In this document: piece after piece, positions 1 to 6,609 of the stretch
Position numbering within the stretch: the first letter of the stretch is position 1
Layout of the letters: every line of letters starts with the position of its first letter
Assembly (NCBI GenBank): GCA_016780605.1
Contig: JADHLS010000122.1
Coordinates: 1-10,005 of the forward strand
Origin: Reyranella sp.
Lineage (GTDB): Bacteria; Pseudomonadota; Alphaproteobacteria; Reyranellales; Reyranellaceae
Length of the DNA: 10,005 nucleotides
Direction: 5' to 3'
Made by a program: the position numbers and the translations under genes
The notes under the pieces: generated by a model
Database searches by the model: none
What the model saw: the letters and a program-made list of their open reading frames with translations, nothing else
Told to the model about the DNA's origin: nothing

Positions 1-1386
1 CGGGCGCCCTTGCCGGTCTTCAACGAGAAGGTGCTGTGCGGCCTGGCGCGTGGCCTCGATGCCACCGGGCGGCTCAGTCCCGAAGGCGTCGAGATGGCGC
101 TGGCCAACATCGACCGCTTCACCACGCTCGCCCACAACATGAAGGTGACGTCGCTCGACCTGCTGGCGACCGCGGCCGTGCGCGATGCCGCCGACGGCGC
201 CGATTTCATGCGCGAGCTGGCGAGCCGCCCCGGTATCAAGCCGCACATCGTGAGCGGCCAGGACGAGGCGCGCTATTCGGGCTACGGCGTGATCTGCGGC
301 ATGCCCGACGCCTCCGGCGTGATGGGCGACCTGGGCGGCGGCAGTCTCGAGCTGGTGGCCGTGGGCAAGGGCCGCCTCGGCGCCTCCAGCACGCTGCCGG
401 TCGGACCCTTGCGCCTGATGTCCTCGGGCAAGGGCGATCCCAAGAAGATCGTGGTCGAGGCCATCGAGAACGTCCGCTGGCTGCGCGAGGAGACCGGCCG
501 GACGTTCTATGCCGTGGGCGGCGCGTGGCGATCCTTCGCGCGCCTGCACATGGAGCAGGCGGGCTATCCGCTGCATATCATCCACCACTACGACATCTCG
601 GCCGAGGAGGCGCGCGCCGTGGCGCGTCTGATCGCCGTGCAAAGCGCCAAGTCGCTCGAGAAGATGCCGGGCGTGTCGCGCCGGCGCACCGATACCCTGC
701 CGCTCGCCTGCCTGGCGCTCGACCGGCTGCTGGCGGCGCTGAAGCCGCGGAACGTCGTGTTCTCCGCCTTCGGCCTGCGCGAGGGTTTCTACTATTCGCG
801 GCTGAGCGAAGCGGAACGGGCGCGCCATCCGCTGATCGCCTTCGCCGAGGAGCAGGGCGCCGACTGGCGACGCTTCGACCTCGCCCCGGCGGAGATCTTC
901 GACTGGCTGAGCCCGGTGTTCGGGGGCGAAAGCGAGAGCGAGCGCATCCTGCGCACCGCCGCCTGCCATCTCAGCGACATCTCGTGGAACGACCATCCCG
1001 ACTATCGCGCGGAGCAGGCCTATATTCGCGTGCTGCATCTGCCGGCGCCGGGCATGAGCCACCGCGAGCGCGCCATGCTCGCGATGGCGATGGCCTATCG
1101 CTACAAGAGCGATCCCAAGGCCGCGATGCTCGACACCGCGCTCCATCTCACCGACGGCAAGAGCCGCACCTTCGCGCGCCGGCTGGGGGCCACCCTCCGG
1201 CTGGCCTACAATCTGAGCGGCGGTGCACCCGGCCTGCTGCCCAAGATCCAGCTGCGCCGCACCGAAGGGCAGTTGCGCCTGCTGGTGCCCTCCGACGCCA
1301 AGGGCAGCCTGGGCGACGTCACGGCGCGCCGGCTGGAAAGTGCCGCCGAGGCCTTCGATCTCGAGCCGGTGATCGTCACGTCTTAG
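1..1386 (+). CDS. ppx: Exopolyphosphatase / Ppx-GppA family phosphatase (5' end outside window)
   Basis: Ppx/GppA enzymes of the ASKHA fold release phosphate from the ends of polyphosphate, or convert pppGpp to ppGpp, in the cytoplasm. The reading frame is open from base 1 (Arg-Ala-Pro-Leu-Pro-Val-Phe-Asn-Glu-Lys), so the gene starts upstream. The TTG at 10 is internal, not a start. About 461 residues are visible. The missing part should hold the first phosphate-binding loop (DIGSNS type). Visible family marks are SGQDEAR (nt 250-270, with the acidic residue expected to be catalytic), the glycine-rich GDLGGGSLEL loop (nt 328-357), YAVGGAWRS and FSAFGLREGFYY (around nt 768-795), followed by a long C-terminal HD-like region. 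The gene converges on rnd with a 16-bp gap. In many alphaproteobacteria ppk lies just upstream and rnd-aspS next to it. The family is clear; polyphosphate versus pppGpp preference cannot be read from the sequence. Confidence 0.93.
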   Translation, partial: RAPLPVFNEKVLCGLARGLDATGRLSPEGVEMALANIDRFTTLAHNMKVTSLDLLATAAVRDAADGADFMRELASRPGIKPHIVSGQDEARYSGYGVICGMPDASGVMGDLGGGSLELVAVGKGRLGASSTLPVGPLRLMSSGKGDPKKIVVEAIENVRWLREETGRTFYAVGGAWRSFARLHMEQAGYPLHIIHHYDISAEEARAVARLIAVQSAKSLEKMPGVSRRRTDTLPLACLALDRLLAALKPRNVVFSAFGLREGFYYSRLSEAERARHPLIAFAEEQGADWRRFDLAPAEIFDWLSPVFGGESESERILRTAACHLSDISWNDHPDYRAEQAYIRVLHLPAPGMSHRERAMLAMAMAYRYKSDPKAAMLDTALHLTDGKSRTFARRLGATLRLAYNLSGGAPGLLPKIQLRRTEGQLRLLVPSDAKGSLGDVTARRLESAAEAFDLEPVIVTS

Positions 1387-1403
1387 GCTCCGCGTCAGAG
1401 CCT
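1385..1403. terminator. Small hairpin between convergent ppx and rnd
   Basis: The sequence aggctc (1385-1390), a 7-base loop and gagcct (1398-1403) form a 6-bp stem that spans the gap between the two stop codons. Both converging transcripts would carry it. There is no U-tract beyond TTAA, so it is at best a weak bidirectional terminator. The call rests on position and pairing only. Confidence 0.3.
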
Positions 1404-2572
1404 TAATCCGCAGCCTTGGGGCTGCCTTCCAGCGGGATCAGCTTGGCGTGGTCGCCGGAGAGGGCGAGCGCCAGCTTTCCTTCGATCAGGTTCACGGCGT
1501 CCGATCCGAAGATCTCGCGCCGCCAGCCGTTCAGCGCATGGACGTCGCGCTTGCCCGCCGCCAGCCGGTCGAGCTCGTCGGCACTGGCGACCAGGCGCGC
1601 CGCCACGCCGGCCTGCTCGGCCTTGAGTCTCAGCAGCGTGCGCAACAGATCGACGACGGCGCTCGGCGCGCGCAATTGCTCGGGCGCCCGGTCGCGGGTC
1701 GGCAGCTCGGACTCAGGCAGCTTGCGCGCCTTGTCGATCGCCTCCAGGAGCTCGCGGCCCTGCCAGCCCTCGGCGAAGCCGCGGCCGAGCCCGCGCGTCA
1801 TCGCGAGCTCCTCCGTGGTCTTGGGAGCGTGGCTTGCAATCTCGAGCAGCTGCTCGTCGCGCAGCAGCCGCTGGCGCGGGATGTCGATGCGCTGCGCCGT
1901 GCGTTCGCGCCAGGCCGCCGCTTCGCGCAGCGTGCCGAGCAGCCGGGGCGACGCGCCGCGCGGCTTCAGCCGGCGCCAGGCCTGCTCCGGATCGGCGCGG
2001 TAGGTACCGGGCTCGTTCAGGATGGCCATCTCCTCGGCGATCCACGAGAGGCGGCCGGACTTCTCGAGCTGGCGCTTCAGCTTTTCATAGACCATGCGCA
2101 GATGCGTGACGTCGGAGAGCGCATAGGCGATCTGCCGTTCGCTGAGGGGGCGACGGCTCCAGTCGGTGAAGCGGCTCGATTTGTCGATCTTGGCCTTGGC
2201 GAGCTTGGTGGCGAGCGATTCGTAGGAGGCGGCCTCGCCGTGGCCGCACACCATCGCCGCCACCTGGGTGTCGAACAGGGGCTGCGGCACCTTGTTCATG
2301 CGCAGGTAGAAGATTTCGAGGTCCTGGCGGGCCGCGTGAAAGACCTTGAGGACCTTGGGGTTGGCCATCAGCTCGTCGAGCGGGGCAAGGTCGATGCCGT
2401 CGGCCAGCGCGTCGATCGCGGCCGCGTCTTCAGGCCCCGCCACCTGCGCCAGGCAGAGCTTGGGCCAATAGGTCCGCTCACGCATGAACTCGGTGTCGAC
2501 GGCGATGAATTCGGTGTCGGCCAGGGGCTTGCAGAAGGCCGCCAATTCGTCGGTCGTGGTGATGAGCTTCAT
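1403..2572 (-). CDS. rnd: Ribonuclease D
   Basis: RNase D is a 3'-5' exoribonuclease of the DEDDy superfamily that trims tRNA precursors and other small RNAs. The product is 389 aa, close to the usual size. The exonuclease domain has VDTEF (Asp26, Glu28), the second acidic motif HAARQDLEIF (Asp84) and the third motif YALSD (Tyr150, Asp154), so all four metal-binding acidic residues and the Tyr are present. A helical HRDC domain follows at roughly residues 205-290, with a second C-terminal HRDC-like helical region. The frame is open up to 2755, but the start at 2572 (MKLITTTDEL) was chosen because it matches where the family begins and because the upstream 61 codons overlap the start of the divergent aspS. 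No good Shine-Dalgarno precedes the ATG. The gene lies between ppx and aspS, a conserved alphaproteobacterial arrangement. Confidence 0.95.
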   Translation of the reverse strand: MKLITTTDELAAFCKPLADTEFIAVDTEFMRERTYWPKLCLAQVAGPEDAAAIDALADGIDLAPLDELMANPKVLKVFHAARQDLEIFYLRMNKVPQPLFDTQVAAMVCGHGEAASYESLATKLAKAKIDKSSRFTDWSRRPLSERQIAYALSDVTHLRMVYEKLKRQLEKSGRLSWIAEEMAILNEPGTYRADPEQAWRRLKPRGASPRLLGTLREAAAWRERTAQRIDIPRQRLLRDEQLLEIASHAPKTTEELAMTRGLGRGFAEGWQGRELLEAIDKARKLPESELPTRDRAPEQLRAPSAVVDLLRTLLRLKAEQAGVAARLVASADELDRLAAGKRDVHALNGWRREIFGSDAVNLIEGKLALALSGDHAKLIPLEGSPKAAD

Positions 2573-2581
2573 TGAGGGCGA

Positions 2582-2610
2582 TCTATAGACCCGCGAGCGG
2601 CGAGGGGCAA
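2582..2610 (-). promoter_or_regulatory. Candidate rnd promoter, nearly leaderless
   Basis: On the minus strand, TTGCCC (2610-2605) and TATAGA (2587-2582) are separated by exactly 17 bp. The start codon begins at 2572, so a transcript starting about 7 nt past the -10 box would have a leader of only a few bases. That fits the absence of a ribosome-binding site. Each box matches consensus only partly. On the opposite strand, CTTGAC at 2646-2651 may be an aspS -35 box, but I see no convincing -10 partner for it. Confidence 0.35.
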
Positions 2611-2704
2611 AGGTGACGCAAGAGCCCCATTCTGCGGGCCATTTGCTTGACTTGCCGGCACATTCCGTGCCTTTTGCCGCCCCGTCGACCCCGGAAAATA
2701 TGTG

Positions 2705-4516
2705 ATGTCCTCCGTTTACCGAACCCATACGTGCGGCCAGTTGCGGCCCGAGCATGTCGGCCAGCAGGCCCGCCTGTCAGGCTGGGTCCAGCGCAAGCGT
2801 GACCATGGGAACCTGCTGTTCATCGACCTGCGCGACCACTATGGCGTGACCCAGGTGGTGGTCGACGTCTCGAGCCCGGTGTTCAAGACCGCCGAGGCCG
2901 TGCGCACCGAAAGCGTCATCACCGTCACCGGCAAGGTCGTGGCCCGCGAGCCCGCGACCGTGAACCCCAAGCTTGCCACCGGCGCCGTCGAGCTCGACGC
3001 GGCCGAGATGGTCGTGCAGTCGATGGCCGAGACGCTGCCGATCCCGGTCTTCGCCGAGCACGACACCACGCCCGAGGAACTGCGCCTGAAGTACCGCTTC
3101 CTCGACCTGCGCAAGGACAAGCTGCACAAGAACATCGTGCTGCGCAGCCAGGTGATCGCCTCCCTGCGGCGGCGCATGATCGAGCAGGGCTTCATGGAGT
3201 TCCAGACGCCGATCCTGACGGCCGACAGCCCCGAGGGCGCGCGCTCCTACGTCGTGCCGAGCCGTCTGCATCCCGGCAAGTTCTATGCGCTGCCGCAGGC
3301 GCCGCAGATGTTCAAGCAGCTGCTGATGGTGTCGGGCTTCGACCGCTACTTCCAGATCGCGCCCTGCTTTCGCGACGAGGATGCCCGCGCCGACCGCGCG
3401 CCGGGCGAGTTCTATCAGCTCGACTTCGAGATGAGCTTCGTGACCCAGGAGGACGTGTTCGCGGCCATCGAGCCGGTGCTGGGCGGCGTGTTCGAGGAGT
3501 TCGCCGGCTTCGGCCGCGAGACGTCGACTCCCCGCAAGGTCACCAAGTGGCCGTTCCCGCGCATTCCCTATGCAGAGGCGCTGCTGACCTACGGCACCGA
3601 CAAGCCCGACCTGCGCAATCCGCTCCGCATTGTCGATGCCGGCGAGGTCTTCGCCGGCTCCGACTTCAAGGTCTTCGCCGGCATCGTCGCCTCGGGCGGC
3701 GTCGTGCGTGCTCTGCGCGCCCCGGGTGCCGCGAGTCAGCCGCGCAGCTTCTTCGACAAGCTGAACTCATGGGCGCAGGGCGAAGGCAAGCCCGGCCTGG
3801 GCTACATCGTGCTCGAAGGCGGGGCGGGCAAGGGCCCGATCGCCAAGTTCGTGGCGGACGACCGGCTGGCCAAGCTCAAGGCGCTCACCGGTGCGGGCGA
3901 CGGCGATGCCGTGTTCTTCGTCGCCGACAAGCCCGAAGTCGCCTGGAAGTTCGCCGGCCTCGCGCGCACCAAGGTGGCTCAGGAGATGGGCATCATCGCC
4001 GAGGACACGTTCGAGTTCTGCTGGATCGTCGACTTCCCGATGTTCGAGTACGACGAGACCGCGAAGAAGATCGACTTCAGCCACAACCCGTTCTCCATGC
4101 CGCAGGGCGGGCTGGAGGCGCTGGAGACGCAGGATCCGCTCACCATCAAGGCGTGGCAGTACGACATCGTCTGCAACGGCATCGAGCTCTGCTCGGGTGC
4201 GATCCGCAACCACAAGCCCGACATCATGTACAAGGCCTTCGGCATCGCGGGCTACAGCAAAGAAGACGTCGAGCTGCGCTTCGGCGGCATGCTGAACGCC
4301 TTCCGCTACGGCGCCCCGCCGCACGGCGGCGCCGCGCCGGGCGTCGATCGCATCGTCATGCTGCTGGCCGACGAGCCCAACATCCGCGAGGTCATCACCT
4401 TCCCGATGAACCAGCAGGCCGTCGACCTCATGATGGACGCGCCGACCGAGCTGCCGGCGGCGAAGCTGCGCGAGCTGCACGTCGCGCTGCGCCTGCCGCC
4501 GAAGAAGGACTCATAG
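2705..4516 (+). CDS. aspS: Aspartyl-tRNA synthetase, probably non-discriminating (Asp/Asn)
   Basis: This class IIb synthetase charges tRNA-Asp with aspartate. The product is 603 aa, a normal size for the bacterial type. In order it has an N-terminal OB-fold anticodon-binding domain (about residues 1-105), class II motif 1 ending at Pro169, motif 2 ([10 protein letters not shown], residues 222-231), a GAD insertion domain (roughly 300-420), and motif 3 (GVDRIVMLL, with Arg549). The motif 2 loop continues as [14 protein letters not shown], a form I associate with alphaproteobacteria. In the anticodon domain, WVQRKRDHG has His34 where E. coli discriminating AspRS has Leu30; His at this site is a known mark of enzymes that also charge tRNA-Asn. 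The second known determinant (Lys81 in E. coli) is Ala84 here. GTG at 2702 directly precedes the ATG at 2705; I chose the ATG, with GGA at 2693-2695 as a weak ribosome-binding site. The stop codon directly abuts a palindromic repeat. Confidence 0.97.
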   Translation: MSSVYRTHTCGQLRPEHVGQQARLSGWVQRKRDHGNLLFIDLRDHYGVTQVVVDVSSPVFKTAEAVRTESVITVTGKVVAREPATVNPKLATGAVELDAAEMVVQSMAETLPIPVFAEHDTTPEELRLKYRFLDLRKDKLHKNIVLRSQVIASLRRRMIEQGFMEFQTPILTADSPEGARSYVVPSRLHPGKFYALPQAPQMFKQLLMVSGFDRYFQIAPCFRDEDARADRAPGEFYQLDFEMSFVTQEDVFAAIEPVLGGVFEEFAGFGRETSTPRKVTKWPFPRIPYAEALLTYGTDKPDLRNPLRIVDAGEVFAGSDFKVFAGIVASGGVVRALRAPGAASQPRSFFDKLNSWAQGEGKPGLGYIVLEGGAGKGPIAKFVADDRLAKLKALTGAGDGDAVFFVADKPEVAWKFAGLARTKVAQEMGIIAEDTFEFCWIVDFPMFEYDETAKKIDFSHNPFSMPQGGLEALETQDPLTIKAWQYDIVCNGIELCSGAIRNHKPDIMYKAFGIAGYSKEDVELRFGGMLNAFRYGAPPHGGAAPGVDRIVMLLADEPNIREVITFPMNQQAVDLMMDAPTELPAAKLRELHVALRLPPKKDS

Positions 4517-4579
4517 TCTTCCGGACCGCGCGCGTCCCCGCGCGCTCATGAGCGCGCGAGACACGCGCGGTCCGGAAGA
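4517..4579. repeat. Two-hairpin palindromic element, copy A
   Basis: Perfect 16-base outer arms (tcttccggaccgcgcg at 4517-4532 and its complement at 4564-4579) enclose two GC-only hairpins. Hairpin 1 has stem gcgcgcg with loop tccc. Hairpin 2 has stem cgcgcg with loop agaca. The linker between them contains the palindrome ctcatgag; with its flanks, 4539-4558 is a 20-base perfect palindrome. The element starts at the base after the aspS stop codon, so it would be the 3' end of the aspS transcript and could act as a terminator or RNA stabiliser. A diverged relative lies at 9920-9981, sharing gcgcgctcatgagcg and the right arm gtccggaaga. Confidence 0.85.
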
Positions 4580-4621
4580 ACGTGAAATGGTTGTCTAACT
4601 TCCCCTCATGGAGTGGGCCCC

Positions 4622-4839
4622 GCAGTGGTCGTCGGCGGCACCAGCCTGTTCGGCGGTCGCGGCGGCATCGGCAAAACGATCATCGGGCTCCTGATCCTGG
4701 GCGTGCTCAACAACGGCCTCGACCATGTCGAGATCGACAGCCACCTGAAGATCCTGATCCGCAGCCTGATCCTTCTCGCTGCCTGATCATCAACGTCTAC
4801 GTCCAGCGAGTGCGCGACGCCGAGCGATTGGGAAACTGA
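4622..4839 (+). pseudogene. C-terminal remnant of a sugar ABC-transporter permease (RbsC type), frameshifted
   Basis: From 4622 one frame reads A-VVVGGTSLFGG-RGGIGKTIIGLLILGVLNNGL and continues to LIRSLILLAA before TGA at 4784-4786. The other frame then reads LIINVYVQRVRDAERLGN to the stop at 4837-4839. Joined, these match the last 70-odd residues of RbsC-like permeases (BPD_transp_2 family), including the conserved VxGGTSLxGG motif and the ILGxLNNGL membrane helix. One base has been lost near 4780-4784, where an Ala-Leu codon pair would be expected. The N-terminal three-quarters of a usual permease of about 320 aa is absent: the same frame has a stop at 4583-4585, and homology ends about 40 bp past the palindromic repeat. 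No ATP-binding or sugar-binding partner gene is nearby. It is a dead fragment; the sugar it served cannot be told. Confidence 0.8.
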
Positions 4840-4842
4840 TTT

Positions 4843-4877
4843 CGTCTCGGTCATCCCGACCGAAGCCTCGGGAGACG
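4843..4877. repeat. Imperfect hairpin downstream of permease remnant
   Basis: The sequence cgtctc (4843-4848) pairs with gagacg (4872-4877). Inside, cggtc (4848-4852) can pair with gaccg (4858-4862), and the two foldings share a base. It begins three bases after the remnant's stop codon, so it may be the old terminator of the lost permease gene. The GTCATCCCGACCGAAG string within it resembles dispersed non-coding repeats I have seen in alphaproteobacterial intergenic DNA, but I cannot confirm this from one copy. Confidence 0.35.
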
Positions 4878-4934
4878 GCACAGGTAGACGATCGCCGCTC
4901 CGCCGGGGACTATGAATGGTGGTTCCCGTTCAGT

Positions 4935-4963
4935 TTGACCGAGTCTATAAAATCAATTATATT
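4935..4963 (+). promoter_or_regulatory. Near-consensus sigma-70 promoter for the lipoprotein gene
   Basis: TTGACC (4935-4940) and TATATT (4958-4963) are separated by exactly 17 bp. Transcription would start near 4970, giving a leader of about 26 nt before the ATG at 4996. GAAG at 4986-4989 is a weak ribosome-binding site 6 nt before the start. The segment 4941-4998 is strikingly AT-rich in an otherwise very GC-rich window. The match is much better than for any other gene here. Confidence 0.65.
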
Positions 4964-4995
4964 CAGGCACTTATTCAATTTTTGTGAAGTAATTT

Positions 4996-5532
4996 ATGAG
5001 CTACCGTCGGCTCTCATTGATTACCCTGCCGCTCGTTCTGGGCGCGGGCCTGGTGACCGGAGCGTGTGGCGTCCCGGTGGTGGCCGCGGGAGCAGGCTAC
5101 GCCGCCGACGGCGGTGTGCTGGCGGCCAGCGACAAGACCTCGGCCGATCACCTGATCTCGATGATGTCCAAGCAGGACTGCGCGATGTGGCGGGTCATCA
5201 AGAGCCTTCCGGCGTGCAAGCCGCGCGACGGCGACAAGGATCCCTACAAGGTCGACTACGACGGGCCGCAGCGCATGGTGGGCGAGGATGGTGTGAGCTA
5301 TGCCCCGCCGTTGCATGCCGCCGCCGACGCGCCGGCCGCCAGCTGGAATGCCGCCGCCTACAAGCCGCCGCCTGTGCCATCGACGCCGGCGCAGCCCGTG
5401 ACCGCCGTTGCCGACGCCACTCCCGAACCTGCGCCCGCTGCTGCGTCAGATCCGCCGCCGGCCAAGCCCAAGAAGCCCAAGGTCCACTCGGTCAAGAAGC
5501 CTTCACGCAATCCGGTGGCGCCTGCTTCCTGA
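4996..5532 (+). CDS. Predicted small lipoprotein of unknown function
   Basis: I do not recognise a named function. The 178-aa product opens with Met-Ser-Tyr-Arg-Arg and a hydrophobic stretch (residues 6-22), then T-G-A-C with Cys24 as the likely lipidated residue. Thr at -3 makes this an imperfect lipobox, so a simple secreted protein is possible. A short conserved-looking region (about residues 46-75) reads KTSADHLISMMSKQDCAMWR and later LPACKPR. The D-C-x(2-3)-R and second Cys pattern resembles small alphaproteobacterial envelope proteins, and Cys62 and Cys73 could form a disulfide. Residues 105-178 are rich in Ala, Pro and Lys, look disordered, and end in a basic KPKKPK...KKPS tail. That layout suits an outer-membrane-anchored protein with a flexible tail. 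The gene has its own strong promoter, and its last 41 bp overlap the 3' end of the opposing dehydrogenase gene. Confidence 0.8.
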   Translation: MSYRRLSLITLPLVLGAGLVTGACGVPVVAAGAGYAADGGVLAASDKTSADHLISMMSKQDCAMWRVIKSLPACKPRDGDKDPYKVDYDGPQRMVGEDGVSYAPPLHAAADAPAASWNAAAYKPPPVPSTPAQPVTAVADATPEPAPAAASDPPPAKPKKPKVHSVKKPSRNPVAPAS

Positions 5533-6469
5533 GCAGGAAGGCCTCGAGGTTGTCGAGCGCCTTGAAGCCCATGGCGTTGCGCGTCTCGACGGTCGCCGAG
5601 CCCATGTGCGGCAGCAGGAAGGCGTTGGCGAGCCCGTAATAGCCCTGGTGGATCCTGGGCTCGCCGTCGAATACGTCGATGCCCGCCGCCGCCAGGTGCC
5701 CGCTCTTCAGCGCCGCGATCAGCGCCTCGTCGTCGACGACGCCGCCGCGCGCGGTGTTCACCACGACCGCGCCCTTGGGCAGCTTGGCGATGCGCTCGGC
5801 ATTCACCCACTTGCGCGTCTCGGGCGTCATCGGCGCGTTGATCGACAGGAAGTCGCAATGGGCCAGCATGTCGTCGGCCTTGGCGTGGAAGACGGCGCCC
5901 TTCTCGAGGTCGGCCGGCAGGCGAGAGCGGTTGGAGTAGTGGATCTGCATGCGGAAGGCGCGCGCCCGGTCGGCGACCGCCTGGCCGATGCGCCCCATGC
6001 CCAGGATACCCAGTCGCTTGCCGGTGACATGCACACCCATGAGCTGCGTCGGCGTCCAGCCGACCCAGCTGTGAGTGCGGAGCATGGTCGTGCCTTCGTG
6101 GGCGCGTCGCGCCGCGCCCAGCAGGCAGAGCAGGGTGATGTCGGCGGTGGCGTCGGTCAGCACGTCCGGCGTGTTGGACACCAGGATGCCGCGCTTGGCT
6201 GCCGCCGCCACGTCGACATGCTCGTAGCCCACCGAGAAGGTGGCGATGATGCGCACCGAGGCAGGCAGACCCGGGATGGTCTCTGCGTTCAGGGGATCGC
6301 CCGCCGCGCACATGATGCCATCGCAACCTTGGGACGCCTTGATCAGGCCGGGTCCGTCGTAGAGCCGGTCCTCGGTGTTCAGCACGGCGTCGAAATTCGC
6401 CGCCAGTCGCGACTCCACGTCGGGCGGGAAATGACGGGTGGCGAGAACCCGAGGTTTGGCTGTGGTCAT
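5492..6469 (-). CDS. D-isomer-specific 2-hydroxyacid dehydrogenase (glyoxylate/hydroxypyruvate reductase type)
   Basis: The 325-aa product belongs to the D-2-hydroxyacid dehydrogenase family, which reduces 2-keto acids such as glyoxylate or hydroxypyruvate with NAD(P)H in the cytoplasm. The catalytic domain parts carry SVGYEHVD (residues 79-86). The Rossmann domain has GMGRIG (Gly157, Gly159, Gly162). The catalytic residues are in place: Arg241 in NTARGG, Glu270 in FDGEP and His288 in LPHMGSAT. The strand after the glycine loop ends in YSNRSRLP (residues 178-185) without the Asp that fixes NADH, which suggests a preference for NADPH. The start at 6469 (MTTAKPRVLATR) was chosen over the longer frame to 6544 because AGGAAGGA lies 9 nt upstream (6486-6479), the best ribosome-binding site in the window. 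The gene is divergent from the EipB pair. The exact substrate is not settled, so I give no symbol. Confidence 0.9.
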   Translation of the reverse strand: MTTAKPRVLATRHFPPDVESRLAANFDAVLNTEDRLYDGPGLIKASQGCDGIMCAAGDPLNAETIPGLPASVRIIATFSVGYEHVDVAAAAKRGILVSNTPDVLTDATADITLLCLLGAARRAHEGTTMLRTHSWVGWTPTQLMGVHVTGKRLGILGMGRIGQAVADRARAFRMQIHYSNRSRLPADLEKGAVFHAKADDMLAHCDFLSINAPMTPETRKWVNAERIAKLPKGAVVVNTARGGVVDDEALIAALKSGHLAAAGIDVFDGEPRIHQGYYGLANAFLLPHMGSATVETRNAMGFKALDNLEAFLLRKQAPPDCVKAS

Positions 6470-6609
6470 TGACCGCTGTCCTTCCTGAAACGATCCCCTG
6501 TGCGGCCCCAGCACGCAGCCATGCCGCAGCGATGATTCTGGCAATCCGCGGGCATGGATATTACGCTCAGGTGCCCGGCTACAAGGCCTAGCCTCCTGCC
6601 CATTGTCCG

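Larger units (their letters stand above)
4517..4995. other. 479-bp stretch without an intact gene
   Basis: From 5' to 3' it holds a two-hairpin palindromic repeat (4517-4579), a short linker of no recognised content (4580-4621), a frameshifted permease remnant (4622-4839), a hairpin (4843-4877), about 57 bp in which I see nothing, and a very AT-rich promoter segment (4935-4995). It looks like a scar where repeat insertion and gene decay have met. Confidence 0.8.

Noticed and set aside
2573..2755. 61-codon N-terminal extension of rnd
   Set aside because: It is not family-like, would overlap the start of aspS, and the standard RNase D N terminus begins at 2572.
4539..4558. Operator for a dimeric regulator in the 20-base palindrome of copy A
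   Set aside because: It lies downstream of aspS rather than in a promoter, and it is better explained as the linker plus hairpin flanks of the repeat element, since the same arrangement recurs at 9939-9955.
4582..4839. Intact 85-codon small gene after the aspS repeat
   Set aside because: Most of this frame is an off-frame reading of the permease remnant; only its last 18 or so residues are permease-like.
6534..6552. GG-N10-GC sigma-54-like promoter upstream of the EipB pair
   Set aside because: The -12 part (GGGCA) is poor and such spacing arises easily by chance in GC-rich DNA; no enhancer-binding site or regulator is seen nearby.
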